A stretch of 34,105 nt of DNA, from positions 1 to 34,105 of the forward strand of contig JADHWI010000027.1 of the NCBI GenBank assembly GCA_016783565.1, given 5' to 3'. Below the pieces are notes generated by a model, which did not search any database, was not told the DNA's origin, and saw only the letters and a program-made list of their open reading frames with translations. The position numbers and the translations under genes were made by a program. Below, one piece after another: positions 25,077 through 31,334 of this stretch (within the stretch, counting starts at the first letter, position 1; each line of letters starts with the position of its first letter). This DNA comes from Kiritimatiellia bacterium. GTDB taxonomy: Bacteria; Verrucomicrobiota; Kiritimatiellia; UBA8416; JADHWI01.

Positions 25077-26260
25077 GAGTGGCGTTTGTAGCGCCGTTCT
25101 ACGGCTCCAAAGCGGCCGGAGGTGCCGAGTCAGAGTGCCGTCAAACCGCCATCCATCTCGCCGGCACCGGAGTGGAAGTGGACATCTTCACGACCTGTGC
25201 ACTCGACCTGGTCCACGGCTGGAATGTCGCCTACCACAAGGCGGGAACATTCCATGAGGACGGCCTCAGAGTGCATCGTTTCCCTGCAGAACCCATCGAT
25301 CAAGGCTCCTTCGACCAAATCAATACCCGCTTAATGACCAACAAGGCCATAAGCAATGAGGACGGCAAAAAGTTTATCGCATCACACGTTTCCAGCACAG
25401 AACTGCTGCGCGCTTTGGCCAAACAAGGCTCACAGTTCGACTGGATATTCTTTATTCCATACCTGTTCGGCACATCGTGCCATGGGTCCGCACTGTGGCC
25501 GGAACGTAGCATCCTGATCCCCTGTCTTCACGATGAGCCCTACGCGCGTATCCAATGCGTAAAGCACATGTTCGAACGCGTGGCACGCATCGTTTTTCAT
25601 ACGCGGGCCGAGCTGGCTATCGCCGAGCGACTTTATGGAAAACTCGGCAACCGCGCATTACTAATCGGCGAAGGCATTGACACACCACCCTCCTCAAAAC
25701 CCGATCGATTTCGCACAAAATATGGAATCTCAGAACCTTTCCTACTTTATGCAGGCAGAAAAGACTCCACCAAAAACGTGCAGCTTCTACTGAACTATTT
25801 CACCAGATACCGCCAACGGCGCAAGGGCGACGTACGTCTCATTCTGATTGGACCTGGATCCATCCCGCTGCCGACAGATTGCGGCGACTCAATTATGGAC
25901 CTGGGTTTCATACCATTGGAGGAAAAACAAGATGCCTACGCAGCCGCAACCGTATTTTGCCAACCATCTTTAAACGAAAGTTTTTCCATAGTCATCATGG
26001 AATCATGGATGTACGGCGTGCCATGCCTGGTGCATGAAGGCTGCGCTGTGACGCGCGACCACGCCATAGATTCTGGTGGAGGTCTATATTTTGAAAATTA
26101 TGCAGAATTCGAAGGCTGCCTGGACCACCTCTTGGCGAGACCTGCGCTACGCAAACAAATGGGAGCTGCAGGTCGACGTTACGTTTTCGAGCACTTCACA
26201 TGGGATCGCATCATCACCAAATACACGACAGAAGTACTGGCCCGCCCTCTCACGAAGTGA
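25073..26260 (+). CDS. GT4-family glycosyltransferase
   Basis: A 395-residue GT-B fold glycosyltransferase. The N-terminal domain opens with MRVAFVAPFYGSKAAGGAES, typical of GT4 enzymes that act on nucleotide sugars. The C-terminal domain has LLYAGRKDSTKNVQLLL (donor-binding region) and the E-x7-E motif in NESFSIVIMESWMYGVPC. It would add a sugar to a lipid-linked or cell-surface glycan in the cytosol. The start is a GTG overlapping the stop of the preceding gene. The next downstream gene is separated by a repeat block, so the operon ends here in its present form. Confidence 0.88.
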   Translation: MRVAFVAPFYGSKAAGGAESECRQTAIHLAGTGVEVDIFTTCALDLVHGWNVAYHKAGTFHEDGLRVHRFPAEPIDQGSFDQINTRLMTNKAISNEDGKKFIASHVSSTELLRALAKQGSQFDWIFFIPYLFGTSCHGSALWPERSILIPCLHDEPYARIQCVKHMFERVARIVFHTRAELAIAERLYGKLGNRALLIGEGIDTPPSSKPDRFRTKYGISEPFLLYAGRKDSTKNVQLLLNYFTRYRQRRKGDVRLILIGPGSIPLPTDCGDSIMDLGFIPLEEKQDAYAAATVFCQPSLNESFSIVIMESWMYGVPCLVHEGCAVTRDHAIDSGGGLYFENYAEFEGCLDHLLARPALRKQMGAAGRRYVFEHFTWDRIITKYTTEVLARPLTK

Positions 26261-26706
26261 GCAGAAGGACTTCCCCGTAGCGCAGCGAAGGGGCGCACGT
26301 AGCATCACCATAATCAGCATCCTCCGACCACCGCCCCCACTCGTCATCCGTCAATCATCCCCGTCAGTAGCGCGGCTTTGTCCCCAAGGCCAGCGCAGAT
26401 GCATGAAATCGCACCATCTCAATCATCACCACCAACGATCACAAATCATAAATCTCCCCATCCCCCCCTGCGCCCCTGTCGCTCACGGAGCGACTACTAC
26501 AGGAAGCAACTTCTGTCGCAACCGCCTGCCAAGCCGTAGGAATGGTGAGCGGTATCCCCATAAGCCATGCCAGAAGCTAAGTCCCCAACCCGCCTACATC
26601 GTTATGCGAAGCATTTCGGGCAGGTCGTCATTCCCACAATCCCCCACTCGTCATCCGTCAATCATCCCCGTCAGTAGCGCGGCCTTGTCCCCAAGGCCAG
26701 CGCAGA
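26261..26706. repeat. Composite dispersed repeat block ending at a gene junction
   Basis: About 445 bp, no convincing gene. Modules in order: GGC(T/C)TTG hairpin (26368-26396), ATCACAAATCATAAATCTCC variant (about 26430), the CTACTACAGGAAGCAACTTC module with GTAGGAATGGTGAGCGGTAT (about 26505-26560), the CATCGTTATGCGAAGCATTT module (26589-26630), and a second GGCCTTG hairpin (26675-26703) that abuts coding sequence at 26707. This is the last block of the repeat type in the window. Confidence 0.8.
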
Positions 26707-26835
26707 TGCGCCCCTGGAAGAGGCTTCGCGTTTGCTGCAACAATCGTTGCCGTTCTGGCTTTAGCCATTTATCTACCTACGGCACACAACCTGCGCCGAT
26801 CCAAACGCGATTTTCAGCGGACCATAGATACAGGC

Positions 26836-27189
26836 ATGTCGGTCCTACGTGCGAAGCAGGACTTGCCCAAAGGACACCATCTCAGAGCATCAGATCTCGG
26901 GTACATGAGGATACACAAAAACTATGTGAACGCTCAATACATCAGCATTTACGACCGCGACGCAATCGCTGGATCTGTGTTGACAGTAGATCTGCAAGCT
27001 GGATCACCCATTCTACAGGTATTTCTGGAAACAGAAGAGAAGAGCCAACCGCTTCCACTCATACAGAAAGAAGCCGCGCTGCGCGCGATGGATCAAATCG
27101 TTCGAGCGCATTCGCCGCTAGACTTGCCATGCGATGCATGGCAGCCTACCGGCTCAGTGCTCAACTCGCCATTCGAATCAGGAACATAA
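26836..27189 (+). CDS. SAF-domain protein (CpaB-like), 5' end lost into a repeat
   Basis: The reading frame from ATG 26836 gives 117 residues with a SAF domain (SVLRAKQDLPKGHHLRASDL .. AGSVLTVDLQAGSPIL), as in CpaB-type pilus proteins and antifreeze-like domains. Coding-like sequence in the same frame continues upstream to 26707 and encodes a membrane helix (FAFAATIVAVLALAIYL), as expected for CpaB N-termini. Just upstream the frame runs into a repeat module with no start codon, so the original start has apparently been cut off or replaced. A shorter soluble form could be made from 26836; no good Shine-Dalgarno is seen. No other pilus genes are present. Confidence 0.6.
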   Translation: MSVLRAKQDLPKGHHLRASDLGYMRIHKNYVNAQYISIYDRDAIAGSVLTVDLQAGSPILQVFLETEEKSQPLPLIQKEAALRAMDQIVRAHSPLDLPCDAWQPTGSVLNSPFESGT

Positions 27190-27220
27190 AACAAGGAGAG
27201 ACGAACATGGAGATAATGTT

Positions 27221-27997
27221 ATGAGTGTTCTTCACGCTGTACATACCCGATTGATCAAGATTCCCGGCTGGCGGCGATACCAACGCCGTCTATCACGTCG
27301 TGTCAAAGCCATTGCTGGCACCCCGGATGCGTACGGGGACTTGTTCGCCATCGCTAAGATAATCGATCCGGTCGCGGTTCTGGACATAGGTAGTTACATC
27401 GGCGACACCATCGAAAGATTTACTGATGAGCTTGAGACCATGGTCTACGGATTCGAGCCTACACCCGAGACGTTTGAGAAACTAAAGAGACGTTTTGCTG
27501 ATAATCCTCAAGTACAAGTATCCAATTGTGCGTTATCAAACAAGGAGGGGACGCAAACCCTATTCTGCAACAACAACCCTCAGACGAACTCATTGTTGGA
27601 TAATGACATCGGAAACGAACGTTCTTTTTTGGAGGACACCAAGCACATAGATACAGCACAGATAGACGTAAGGACTATGGACGGCTGGTGTTCCCTACAT
27701 CTCCCCTCGCAAGGGGATCTGATCGTTAAAGCTGACGTTCAGGGCGGAGAAGGTAGACTCCTTGACGGTGGACAAGAGACCTTTCGAGACCGTATAAAGG
27801 CGTTCTATGGCGAGGTACAGTTATCCCCGATGTACAAGGATCAAACTTCTTTTGCTGACCTCAACAATCTTCTTTCAAGTGCCTACGGGTTTTCCCTTTA
27901 CAATATGTATCCTTGTTTACGGGACAGCTTCGGGCGAGCTGTCGAAGTCGATGCGCTATGGGTCAAAGACGAATTGTTGTTACAGACTGGAAACTGA
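27221..27997 (+). CDS. FkbM-family methyltransferase
   Basis: A 258-residue SAM-dependent methyltransferase. The SAM-binding region is AVLDIGSYIGDT followed by YGFEPTPETFEKL; FkbM hallmarks also include VSNCALSNKEGTQTLF, IDVRTMDGWC and LIVKADVQGGEGRLLDGG. FkbM enzymes methylate hydroxyls of sugars or polyketides, so a glycan substrate fits the preceding glycosyltransferase. GGAG at 27209-27212 lies 8 nt before the ATG at 27221. A five-codon frame (ATG 27207, MEIML) with a better AAGGAGA ribosome site overlaps this start by ATGA and may feed ribosomes to it. An attC-like site begins 54 bp after its stop, so it may be the first cassette of the array. Confidence 0.85.
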   Translation: MSVLHAVHTRLIKIPGWRRYQRRLSRRVKAIAGTPDAYGDLFAIAKIIDPVAVLDIGSYIGDTIERFTDELETMVYGFEPTPETFEKLKRRFADNPQVQVSNCALSNKEGTQTLFCNNNPQTNSLLDNDIGNERSFLEDTKHIDTAQIDVRTMDGWCSLHLPSQGDLIVKADVQGGEGRLLDGGQETFRDRIKAFYGEVQLSPMYKDQTSFADLNNLLSSAYGFSLYNMYPCLRDSFGRAVEVDALWVKDELLLQTGN

Positions 27998-28050
27998 ACA
28001 GTCGCGAGTAGAAGCGAAACAACCCGTTCAAGAAATAAAGATGAATAGAT

Positions 28051-28112
28051 TTTCGAACAATCTCCTGCAGGCGACAGCCCAAAAGGCCGCGCCTGAGAAG
28101 TAGCGTAAGAAA
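28051..28112 (+). other. attC-like recombination site A
   Basis: R'' TTTCGAAC and a partly matching R' GTAAGAAA enclose L'' CTCCT-G-CAGGCG, loop GACAGCC-CAAAA-GGCCG region, and L' CGCCTGAGAAG. The L box pairs over 10 of 11 positions with one extra unpaired G on the left arm. R' is degenerate (GTA rather than GTT), so this is the weakest site. Its central core is nearly the same as site G. Confidence 0.55.
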
Positions 28113-28120
28113 TGATTCAC

Positions 28121-28149
28121 TTGACGTACATACATAGTGTATATACACT
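28121..28149 (+). promoter_or_regulatory. Promoter and operator of BrnT/BrnA pair 1
   Basis: TTGACG, 17 bp, TACACT, with only 6 nt between the -10 and the BrnT start codon, so the transcript should be leaderless. A perfect 12-bp palindrome GTGTATATACAC (28137-28148) covers the -10, as expected for an autoregulatory antitoxin site. Confidence 0.7.
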
Positions 28150-28155
28150 TCTATC

Positions 28156-28437
28156 ATGAAATTTGATTGGGATGACCAGAAGAATGAGGAGAACATCCGC
28201 AAGCATGGCATCGACTTCGCCGATGTTGTCGAGATGTTTGATCATCCAATGCTCACCCATCTTGACACTCGCCGTGACTACGGCGAGGACCGGTGGATCG
28301 GCATCGGTCTATTGAGAAACATGGTGGCTGTAACCGTCTATGTCGAATGGGAAGACGAAGAGACGATCCGAATCATATCGGCCCGCAAGGCAAAGCGTTA
28401 TGAAAGCAAAGAATACCATAAGAGAATCACGCACTGA
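28156..28437 (+). CDS. brnT: BrnT-family toxin (pair 1)
   Basis: A 93-residue BrnT (DUF497) toxin, a RelE-like ribonuclease that blocks translation. The family pattern is clear: FDWDDQKNEENIRKHGIDF at the start, DYGEDRWIGIG in the middle and IRIISARKAKRYE near the end. The antitoxin gene follows and overlaps. The start codon lies directly after the -10 element with no ribosome-binding site. It sits in a gene unit bounded by attC-like sites A and B. Confidence 0.9.
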   Translation: MKFDWDDQKNEENIRKHGIDFADVVEMFDHPMLTHLDTRRDYGEDRWIGIGLLRNMVAVTVYVEWEDEETIRIISARKAKRYESKEYHKRITH

Positions 28438-28666
28438 CTGGCATCGGCTTGAGGCGATGCCGGATTCAGATATCGATGTCTCGGACATTCCGAAACTGGA
28501 CAAGTCGTTCTTTGATCGCGCCCACGTGCGCCTGCCGCAACGGAAGCGCTCGATATCGCTACGCATTGATCCTGACGTCCTTGCATGGTTCAAGCATCAG
28601 GGGCGAGGATACCAGACACGGATCAATCAGGTCCTGAAGGCATACGTCTACGCACATAAGCACTGA
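28400..28666 (+). CDS. brnA: BrnA-like antitoxin (pair 1)
   Basis: An 88-residue antitoxin with the BrnA/DUF4415 arrangement: DSDIDVSDIPKLDKSFFDRA as toxin-binding linker, then a C-terminal ribbon-helix-helix (KRSISLRIDPDVLAWFKHQG, RGYQTRINQVLKAYVY). It neutralises the preceding toxin and should repress the promoter upstream. The start is put at ATG 28400 inside the toxin gene (38 nt overlap); the open frame reaches back to 28340. Site B begins 11 bp after the stop. Confidence 0.85.
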   Translation: MKAKNTIRESRTDWHRLEAMPDSDIDVSDIPKLDKSFFDRAHVRLPQRKRSISLRIDPDVLAWFKHQGRGYQTRINQVLKAYVYAHKH

Positions 28667-28677
28667 AAGATGAGATG

Positions 28678-28735
28678 CGCCAACATGGCGCTGCTGCGTA
28701 CGGCTTACAGCCGCCGCAGAGCTTGATCGTTCCAT
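28678..28735 (+). other. attC-like recombination site B
   Basis: AAC (28682-28684) and GTT (28729-28731) form the R core. L'' GCT-G-CTGCG and L' CGCAGAGC pair over 8 bp with a single extra G on the left arm; the loop holds GGCT-TAC-AGCC. It is closely related to site F. Immediately after it, a perfect 11-bp hairpin (TTCCATCGCGC, loop TGC) and a GTTAAGC motif (28762-28768), which fits the GTTRRRY core, suggest remains of a further site. Confidence 0.72.
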
Positions 28736-28813
28736 CGCGCTGCGCGCGATGGAATGGCGAGTTAAGCGCTGATGCGCTCTCGACATTAGCTGACTAGATA
28801 GAAAGGAATGAGC

Positions 28814-29368
28814 ATGAAAGCAATTCGACAGATTGGCTCGCTGGCATTCGCACTTGGACTATTTGTGGCGATATTTGGCGGAATGCCATGGTACGTGATG
28901 GTTGCCGACGATCCGGTCGCGCCATGGTGGCTCAGAATAGCAGTGTTCTGTATTCTCGGCGGCATCCTCTTGGTACTCGTGACATTGGCCCTTCAACTGA
29001 AACCGTCCATGGCGTCCACTGTAGAGCCGAAGGCCGCAGAGAGCGATCGCACGATCCTGCTACTGAACTCCGACGCAGTACCGGGCCGGAAAACCACGGA
29101 ACTGCTTGGTCTTGTCCAGGGACACACGGTGTTTGCCGTCTGGCTTGGCAAAGATCTCGCCGCGATGGTCAGGTTGATCCTTGGCGGAGAATTGACCGAG
29201 TACACCGAAATGATGGGAAGAGCTCGAACAGTCGCTACCAAGAGGATGACGGCTCAGGCCGCAGCCATGGGGGCTGATGCAATCATCAACGTTCGATACA
29301 TGACGACGAGCGTTGTCGGCAGCGCTGCTGAGCTACTCGTTTACGGCACGGCCGTCAAGCTCAGCTAA
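28814..29368 (+). CDS. YbjQ-like domain membrane protein
   Basis: A 184-residue protein. Two N-terminal membrane helices (about 5-25 and 38-60) are followed by a YbjQ/UPF0145-type domain: TTELLGLVQGHTVFAVWLGKD, GGELTEYTEMMGRARTVATK, AAAMGADAIINVRYMT and LLVYGTAVKLS. YbjQ proteins form pentamers; their function is not established. The start is set at ATG 28814 with AAAGGA 7 nt upstream; ATG 28808 is in frame but too close to the ribosome site. It is the only gene of its unit and its stop codon lies within the R'' box of site C. Confidence 0.8.
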   Translation: MKAIRQIGSLAFALGLFVAIFGGMPWYVMVADDPVAPWWLRIAVFCILGGILLVLVTLALQLKPSMASTVEPKAAESDRTILLLNSDAVPGRKTTELLGLVQGHTVFAVWLGKDLAAMVRLILGGELTEYTEMMGRARTVATKRMTAQAAAMGADAIINVRYMTTSVVGSAAELLVYGTAVKLS

Positions 29369-29425
29369 CCAAGAACTGGAGAGTATCGGCTCTTACGCGC
29401 CGAACTCTCAGTTCGGTCGTTCGAT
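29363..29425 (+). other. attC-like recombination site C
   Basis: R'' AGCTAAC (29363-29369, overlapping the stop codon of the YbjQ-like gene) and R' GTTCGAT (29419-29425). L'' AACTG-G-AGAGT-A-TCGG and L' CCGA-ACTCT-CAGTT pair perfectly over 14 bp with two extra bases on the left arm. Central spacers are CAAG and CGGTC. This fits the folded attC structure well. Confidence 0.8.
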
Positions 29426-29443
29426 TCAGGAAAGAAAGACTCC

Positions 29444-29472
29444 TTGACGTCATAGCGTTGTAGCACTATGAT
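29444..29472 (+). promoter_or_regulatory. Promoter of the RHH/RelE pair
   Basis: TTGACG, 17 bp, TATGAT. An inverted repeat CATAG (29451-29455) and CTATG (29466-29470) lies between and over the -10, a likely operator for the RHH antitoxin. Unlike the toxin-first units it has a normal leader with GGAGG 7 nt before the ATG at 29496. Confidence 0.75.
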
Positions 29473-29495
29473 GTTGTTATGAATGGAGGTGCAGT

Positions 29496-29729
29496 ATGAG
29501 CACACTGACAAAACGTGCAACAATTTATCTTGATCCCGTACTCCACAAGGCGCTTCGCCTGCAGTCCATCGAGACTTCCCGCTCGGTTTCTGAACTCGTC
29601 AATGACGCTATTCGAGATGAGCTAGCGGAAGATGCAAGAGACCTGGCTCTGTTTGATGAACGAGCGAACGAGCCAACCGTTGATTTCGAGGATTTCGTGA
29701 AGGGACTGAAGCGCGATGGCACAATATAG
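29496..29729 (+). CDS. RHH (CopG-type) antitoxin
   Basis: A 77-residue antitoxin. The N-terminal ribbon-helix-helix is KRATIYLDPVLHKALRLQSI followed by SRSVSELVNDAIRDEL; the acidic C-terminal tail (DERANEPTVDFEDFVKGLKR) would wrap the toxin. It is expressed first in the pair, with a strong ribosome site, and overlaps the toxin start by 14 nt. Confidence 0.88.
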   Translation: MSTLTKRATIYLDPVLHKALRLQSIETSRSVSELVNDAIRDELAEDARDLALFDERANEPTVDFEDFVKGLKRDGTI

Positions 29730-29973
29730 GGTCATCGTCCGCAAGTCCGTCTCAAAGGACATGCGGGGCATCCCAAAGAAGGATGCCCGACGCATTGTGG
29801 CGGCCATCAAGTCCCTTGCGGACGATCCTCGCCCACCAGGCACTAAGAAACTGTCTGGGCAGGAGCGTTACCGGCTCAGACAAGGAAACTACCGAATCCT
29901 ATACGAAATCGAGGATGACAGGCTCATCGTCTGTGTCGTCAGGGTCGGAGATCGGCGAGACGTCTACCGATAG
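29716..29973 (+). CDS. RelE/ParE-family toxin
   Basis: An 85-residue RelE-fold toxin: YRVIVRKSVSKDMRGIPKKD, KKLSGQERYRLRQGNYRILY and VVRVGDRRDVY. The R-x-x-x-Y-R-I-x-Y core and C-terminal arginine/tyrosine residues are those of mRNA-cutting RelE enzymes. It is encoded directly after its RHH antitoxin, with a 14-nt overlap. Site D begins 5 bp after its stop. Confidence 0.9.
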   Translation: MAQYRVIVRKSVSKDMRGIPKKDARRIVAAIKSLADDPRPPGTKKLSGQERYRLRQGNYRILYEIEDDRLIVCVVRVGDRRDVYR

Positions 29974-29978
29974 AAGAA

Positions 29979-30035
29979 TCGAACCTGCGCGTGCACCGTA
30001 CGCGCTATTCGCGCGCCGGTGACGCAATCGTTCGA
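29979..30035 (+). other. attC-like recombination site D
   Basis: The clearest site. R'' TCGAAC and R' GTTCGA pair perfectly; unpaired spacers CTGC and AATC follow; L'' GCGT-G-CACCG and L' CGGTG-ACGC pair over 9 bp with a single extra G at 29993; the loop (29999-30016) holds GCGC-TATTC-GCGC. This is the textbook folded attC layout. Confidence 0.85.
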
Positions 30036-30058
30036 ATCAAGAAACAAGAACCGGCCCG

Positions 30059-30086
30059 TTGACAGCCGCCACCGTAAAGGTATAAT
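30059..30086 (+). promoter_or_regulatory. Consensus promoter of BrnT/BrnA pair 2
   Basis: TTGACA, 16 bp, TATAAT: both hexamers match the sigma-70 consensus fully. The BrnT start codon is only 9 nt after the -10, so the message has little or no leader. Confidence 0.85.
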
Positions 30087-30095
30087 ATCCATACC

Positions 30096-30356
30096 ATGGA
30101 ATTCGAGTTCGACTCAAGGAAGAGCGCGGCGAACAAGCGGAAACACGGCATCGACTTTGTCGAAGCCCAAGCGCTGTGGGATGACCCGGATCAGATTGAG
30201 ATCCCGGCTCGAACAGAGGATGAACCGCGTTTCCTTGTGATCGGAATGATTGTCGGCAAGCACTGGTCCGGTGCCATCACTTACCGTGATGACCGCATCC
30301 GGATCATCTCGGTTCGACGATCCCGAAAGGAAGAGGTGGAGATATATGAAAGCTAA
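30096..30356 (+). CDS. brnT: BrnT-family toxin (pair 2)
   Basis: An 86-residue BrnT toxin: FEFDSRKSAANKRKHGIDFV at the start and DRIRIISVRRSRKEEVEIYE near the end, with the family K-R-K-H-G-I motif and RIIS strand. It is distinct in sequence from pairs 1 and 3, so these are not recent duplications. No Shine-Dalgarno precedes the ATG. Confidence 0.88.
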   Translation: MEFEFDSRKSAANKRKHGIDFVEAQALWDDPDQIEIPARTEDEPRFLVIGMIVGKHWSGAITYRDDRIRIISVRRSRKEEVEIYES

Positions 30357-30573
30357 GGATTTTGACAAAGCGTTTGATTCCTGTGAGGACGTCACGCCGT
30401 TTCTTGATTTCTCAAAGGCCCGCCGGCCCGAGCAGGAGCAGAAACGTGTGAATGTTGATTTCCCTGTCTGGATGATCCATTCCCTGGACAAGGAAGCAAA
30501 ACGTCTTGGCGTACCCCGGCAATCGTTGATCAAGGTGTTGATTGCTCAACACCTTGAGCACGCAACCGCATGA
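30346..30573 (+). CDS. brnA: BrnA-like / CopG antitoxin (pair 2)
   Basis: A 75-residue antitoxin with a C-terminal ribbon-helix-helix (QKRVNVDFPVWMIHSLDKEA, GVPRQSLIKVLIAQHL). The start is set at ATG 30346, overlapping the toxin end by 11 nt, with GGAG upstream; the open frame extends back to 30250. It pairs with the preceding BrnT. Site E begins 8 bp after its stop. Confidence 0.82.
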   Translation: MKAKDFDKAFDSCEDVTPFLDFSKARRPEQEQKRVNVDFPVWMIHSLDKEAKRLGVPRQSLIKVLIAQHLEHATA

Positions 30574-30581
30574 TGAAGGGA

Positions 30582-30643
30582 TTCGAACCTGCGCGTCCAC
30601 CGTACGCGCTATTCGCACGCCGGTGACGCAAGCTGTCCTCGAA
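30582..30643 (+). other. attC-like recombination site E (right core disrupted)
   Basis: R'' TTCGAAC, spacer CTGC, L'' GCGT-C-CACCG and L' CGGTG-ACGC with a single extra C (30597), and a loop almost the same as site D. The expected right core GTTCGAA reads GTCCTCGAA (30635-30643), as if two bases were inserted, so this site may be inactive. After it, GCCATA and TATGGC form a 6-bp inverted repeat near 30690-30708 of unknown meaning. Confidence 0.7.
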
Positions 30644-30719
30644 GCACTGCAAGCCTGACGTGAACTAACGGATAAACCACCAGCACAGCCATAAGGTCTC
30701 ATATGGCCTGAGAAATGAC

Positions 30720-30748
30720 TTGCCCGGAACCTCTATCATACGTACAGT
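30720..30748 (+). promoter_or_regulatory. Promoter and operator of BrnT/BrnA pair 3
   Basis: TTGCCC, 17 bp, TACAGT, with 6 nt between the -10 and the BrnT ATG at 30755. The palindrome GTACA-G-TGTAC (30742-30752) covers the -10. The layout is the same as in pair 1. Confidence 0.65.
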
Positions 30749-30754
30749 GTACAT

Positions 30755-31039
30755 ATGCAAGACATTGAATTCGAATGGGACGAGCGGAAGAGTCGCGAGA
30801 ACAAGAGGAAGCACAAGGTCTCCTTCGAGGAGGCCCAGACAGTCTTTCTCGATGAGAACGCCATCCGGTTCTTCGATCCGGACCATTCGGAGGATGAGAA
30901 CAGGTTCTTGATGCTCGGCATGAGCTTCACGCTACGCGTCCTCGTCGTGTGCCACTGCTACCGCGAAGGTGATTCGGTCATCCGAATCATCTCCGCGAGG
31001 AAAGCCGACAAACGTGAACAGTCAGATTACTGGAGTTGA
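30755..31039 (+). CDS. brnT: BrnT-family toxin (pair 3)
   Basis: A 94-residue BrnT toxin: IEFEWDERKSRENKRKHKVS followed by FEEAQTVFLDE, and RIISARKADKREQSDYW at the end. The canonical H-G-I/V step is altered to HKV. It is leaderless by promoter position and is followed at 3 nt by its antitoxin gene. Confidence 0.9.
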   Translation: MQDIEFEWDERKSRENKRKHKVSFEEAQTVFLDENAIRFFDPDHSEDENRFLMLGMSFTLRVLVVCHCYREGDSVIRIISARKADKREQSDYWS

Positions 31040-31042
31040 ACC

Positions 31043-31261
31043 ATGAGAGAGCATTACGATTTCAGCAAAATGAAGGGACAGAAGAACCCCTACACCAAAC
31101 AGTTGAAGCAGCCCATCACCATGCGGGTGGACAAGCCTACAGTTGCGTACTTCAAGTCCCTCGCAGAGGAACTCGGAATGCCCTACCAAAGCCTGATCAA
31201 CCTCTACCTCAGAGACTGTGCTCTGCATCACAAGAAGTTGCAGCTCAAGTGGGCGTCATAG
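31043..31261 (+). CDS. brnA: BrnA-like antitoxin (pair 3)
   Basis: A 72-residue antitoxin. KQLKQPITMRVDKPTVAYFK and GMPYQSLINLYLRDCAL form a ribbon-helix-helix of BrnA/CopG type. TGGAG lies just upstream of ATG 31043. It should neutralise the BrnT toxin before it and repress the palindromic operator. Site F begins 4 bp after its stop. Confidence 0.83.
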   Translation: MREHYDFSKMKGQKNPYTKQLKQPITMRVDKPTVAYFKSLAEELGMPYQSLINLYLRDCALHHKKLQLKWAS

Positions 31262-31265
31262 AAGG

Positions 31266-31323
31266 GCCGAACATGGCGCTCCTGCGTACAGCCTACAGCC
31301 GCCGCAGAGCTTGATCGTTGGGA
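31266..31323 (+). other. attC-like recombination site F
   Basis: R'' GCCGAAC (31266-31272) and R' GTTGGGA (31317-31323); L'' GCTC-C-TGCG and L' CGCA-GAGC pair perfectly over 8 bp with one extra C at 31282; the loop contains GCC/GGC-type repeats. It is about 85% similar to site B by eye. Confidence 0.78.
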
Positions 31324-31334
31324 ACAGACAAAGA

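Noticed and set aside
26076-27224. 382-codon plus-strand frame
   Set aside because: It runs from inside the glycosyltransferase gene through repeat modules and out of frame across the SAF-domain gene; only its last five codons (MEIML) follow a plausible ribosome site.
29975-30036. tRNA-like GGTTCGAATC/GATTCGAAC motif near sites D and E
   Set aside because: The complement resembles a tRNA T-loop, but no T-stem, acceptor stem or anticodon arm forms around it. The R cores of attC-like sites explain the resemblance.
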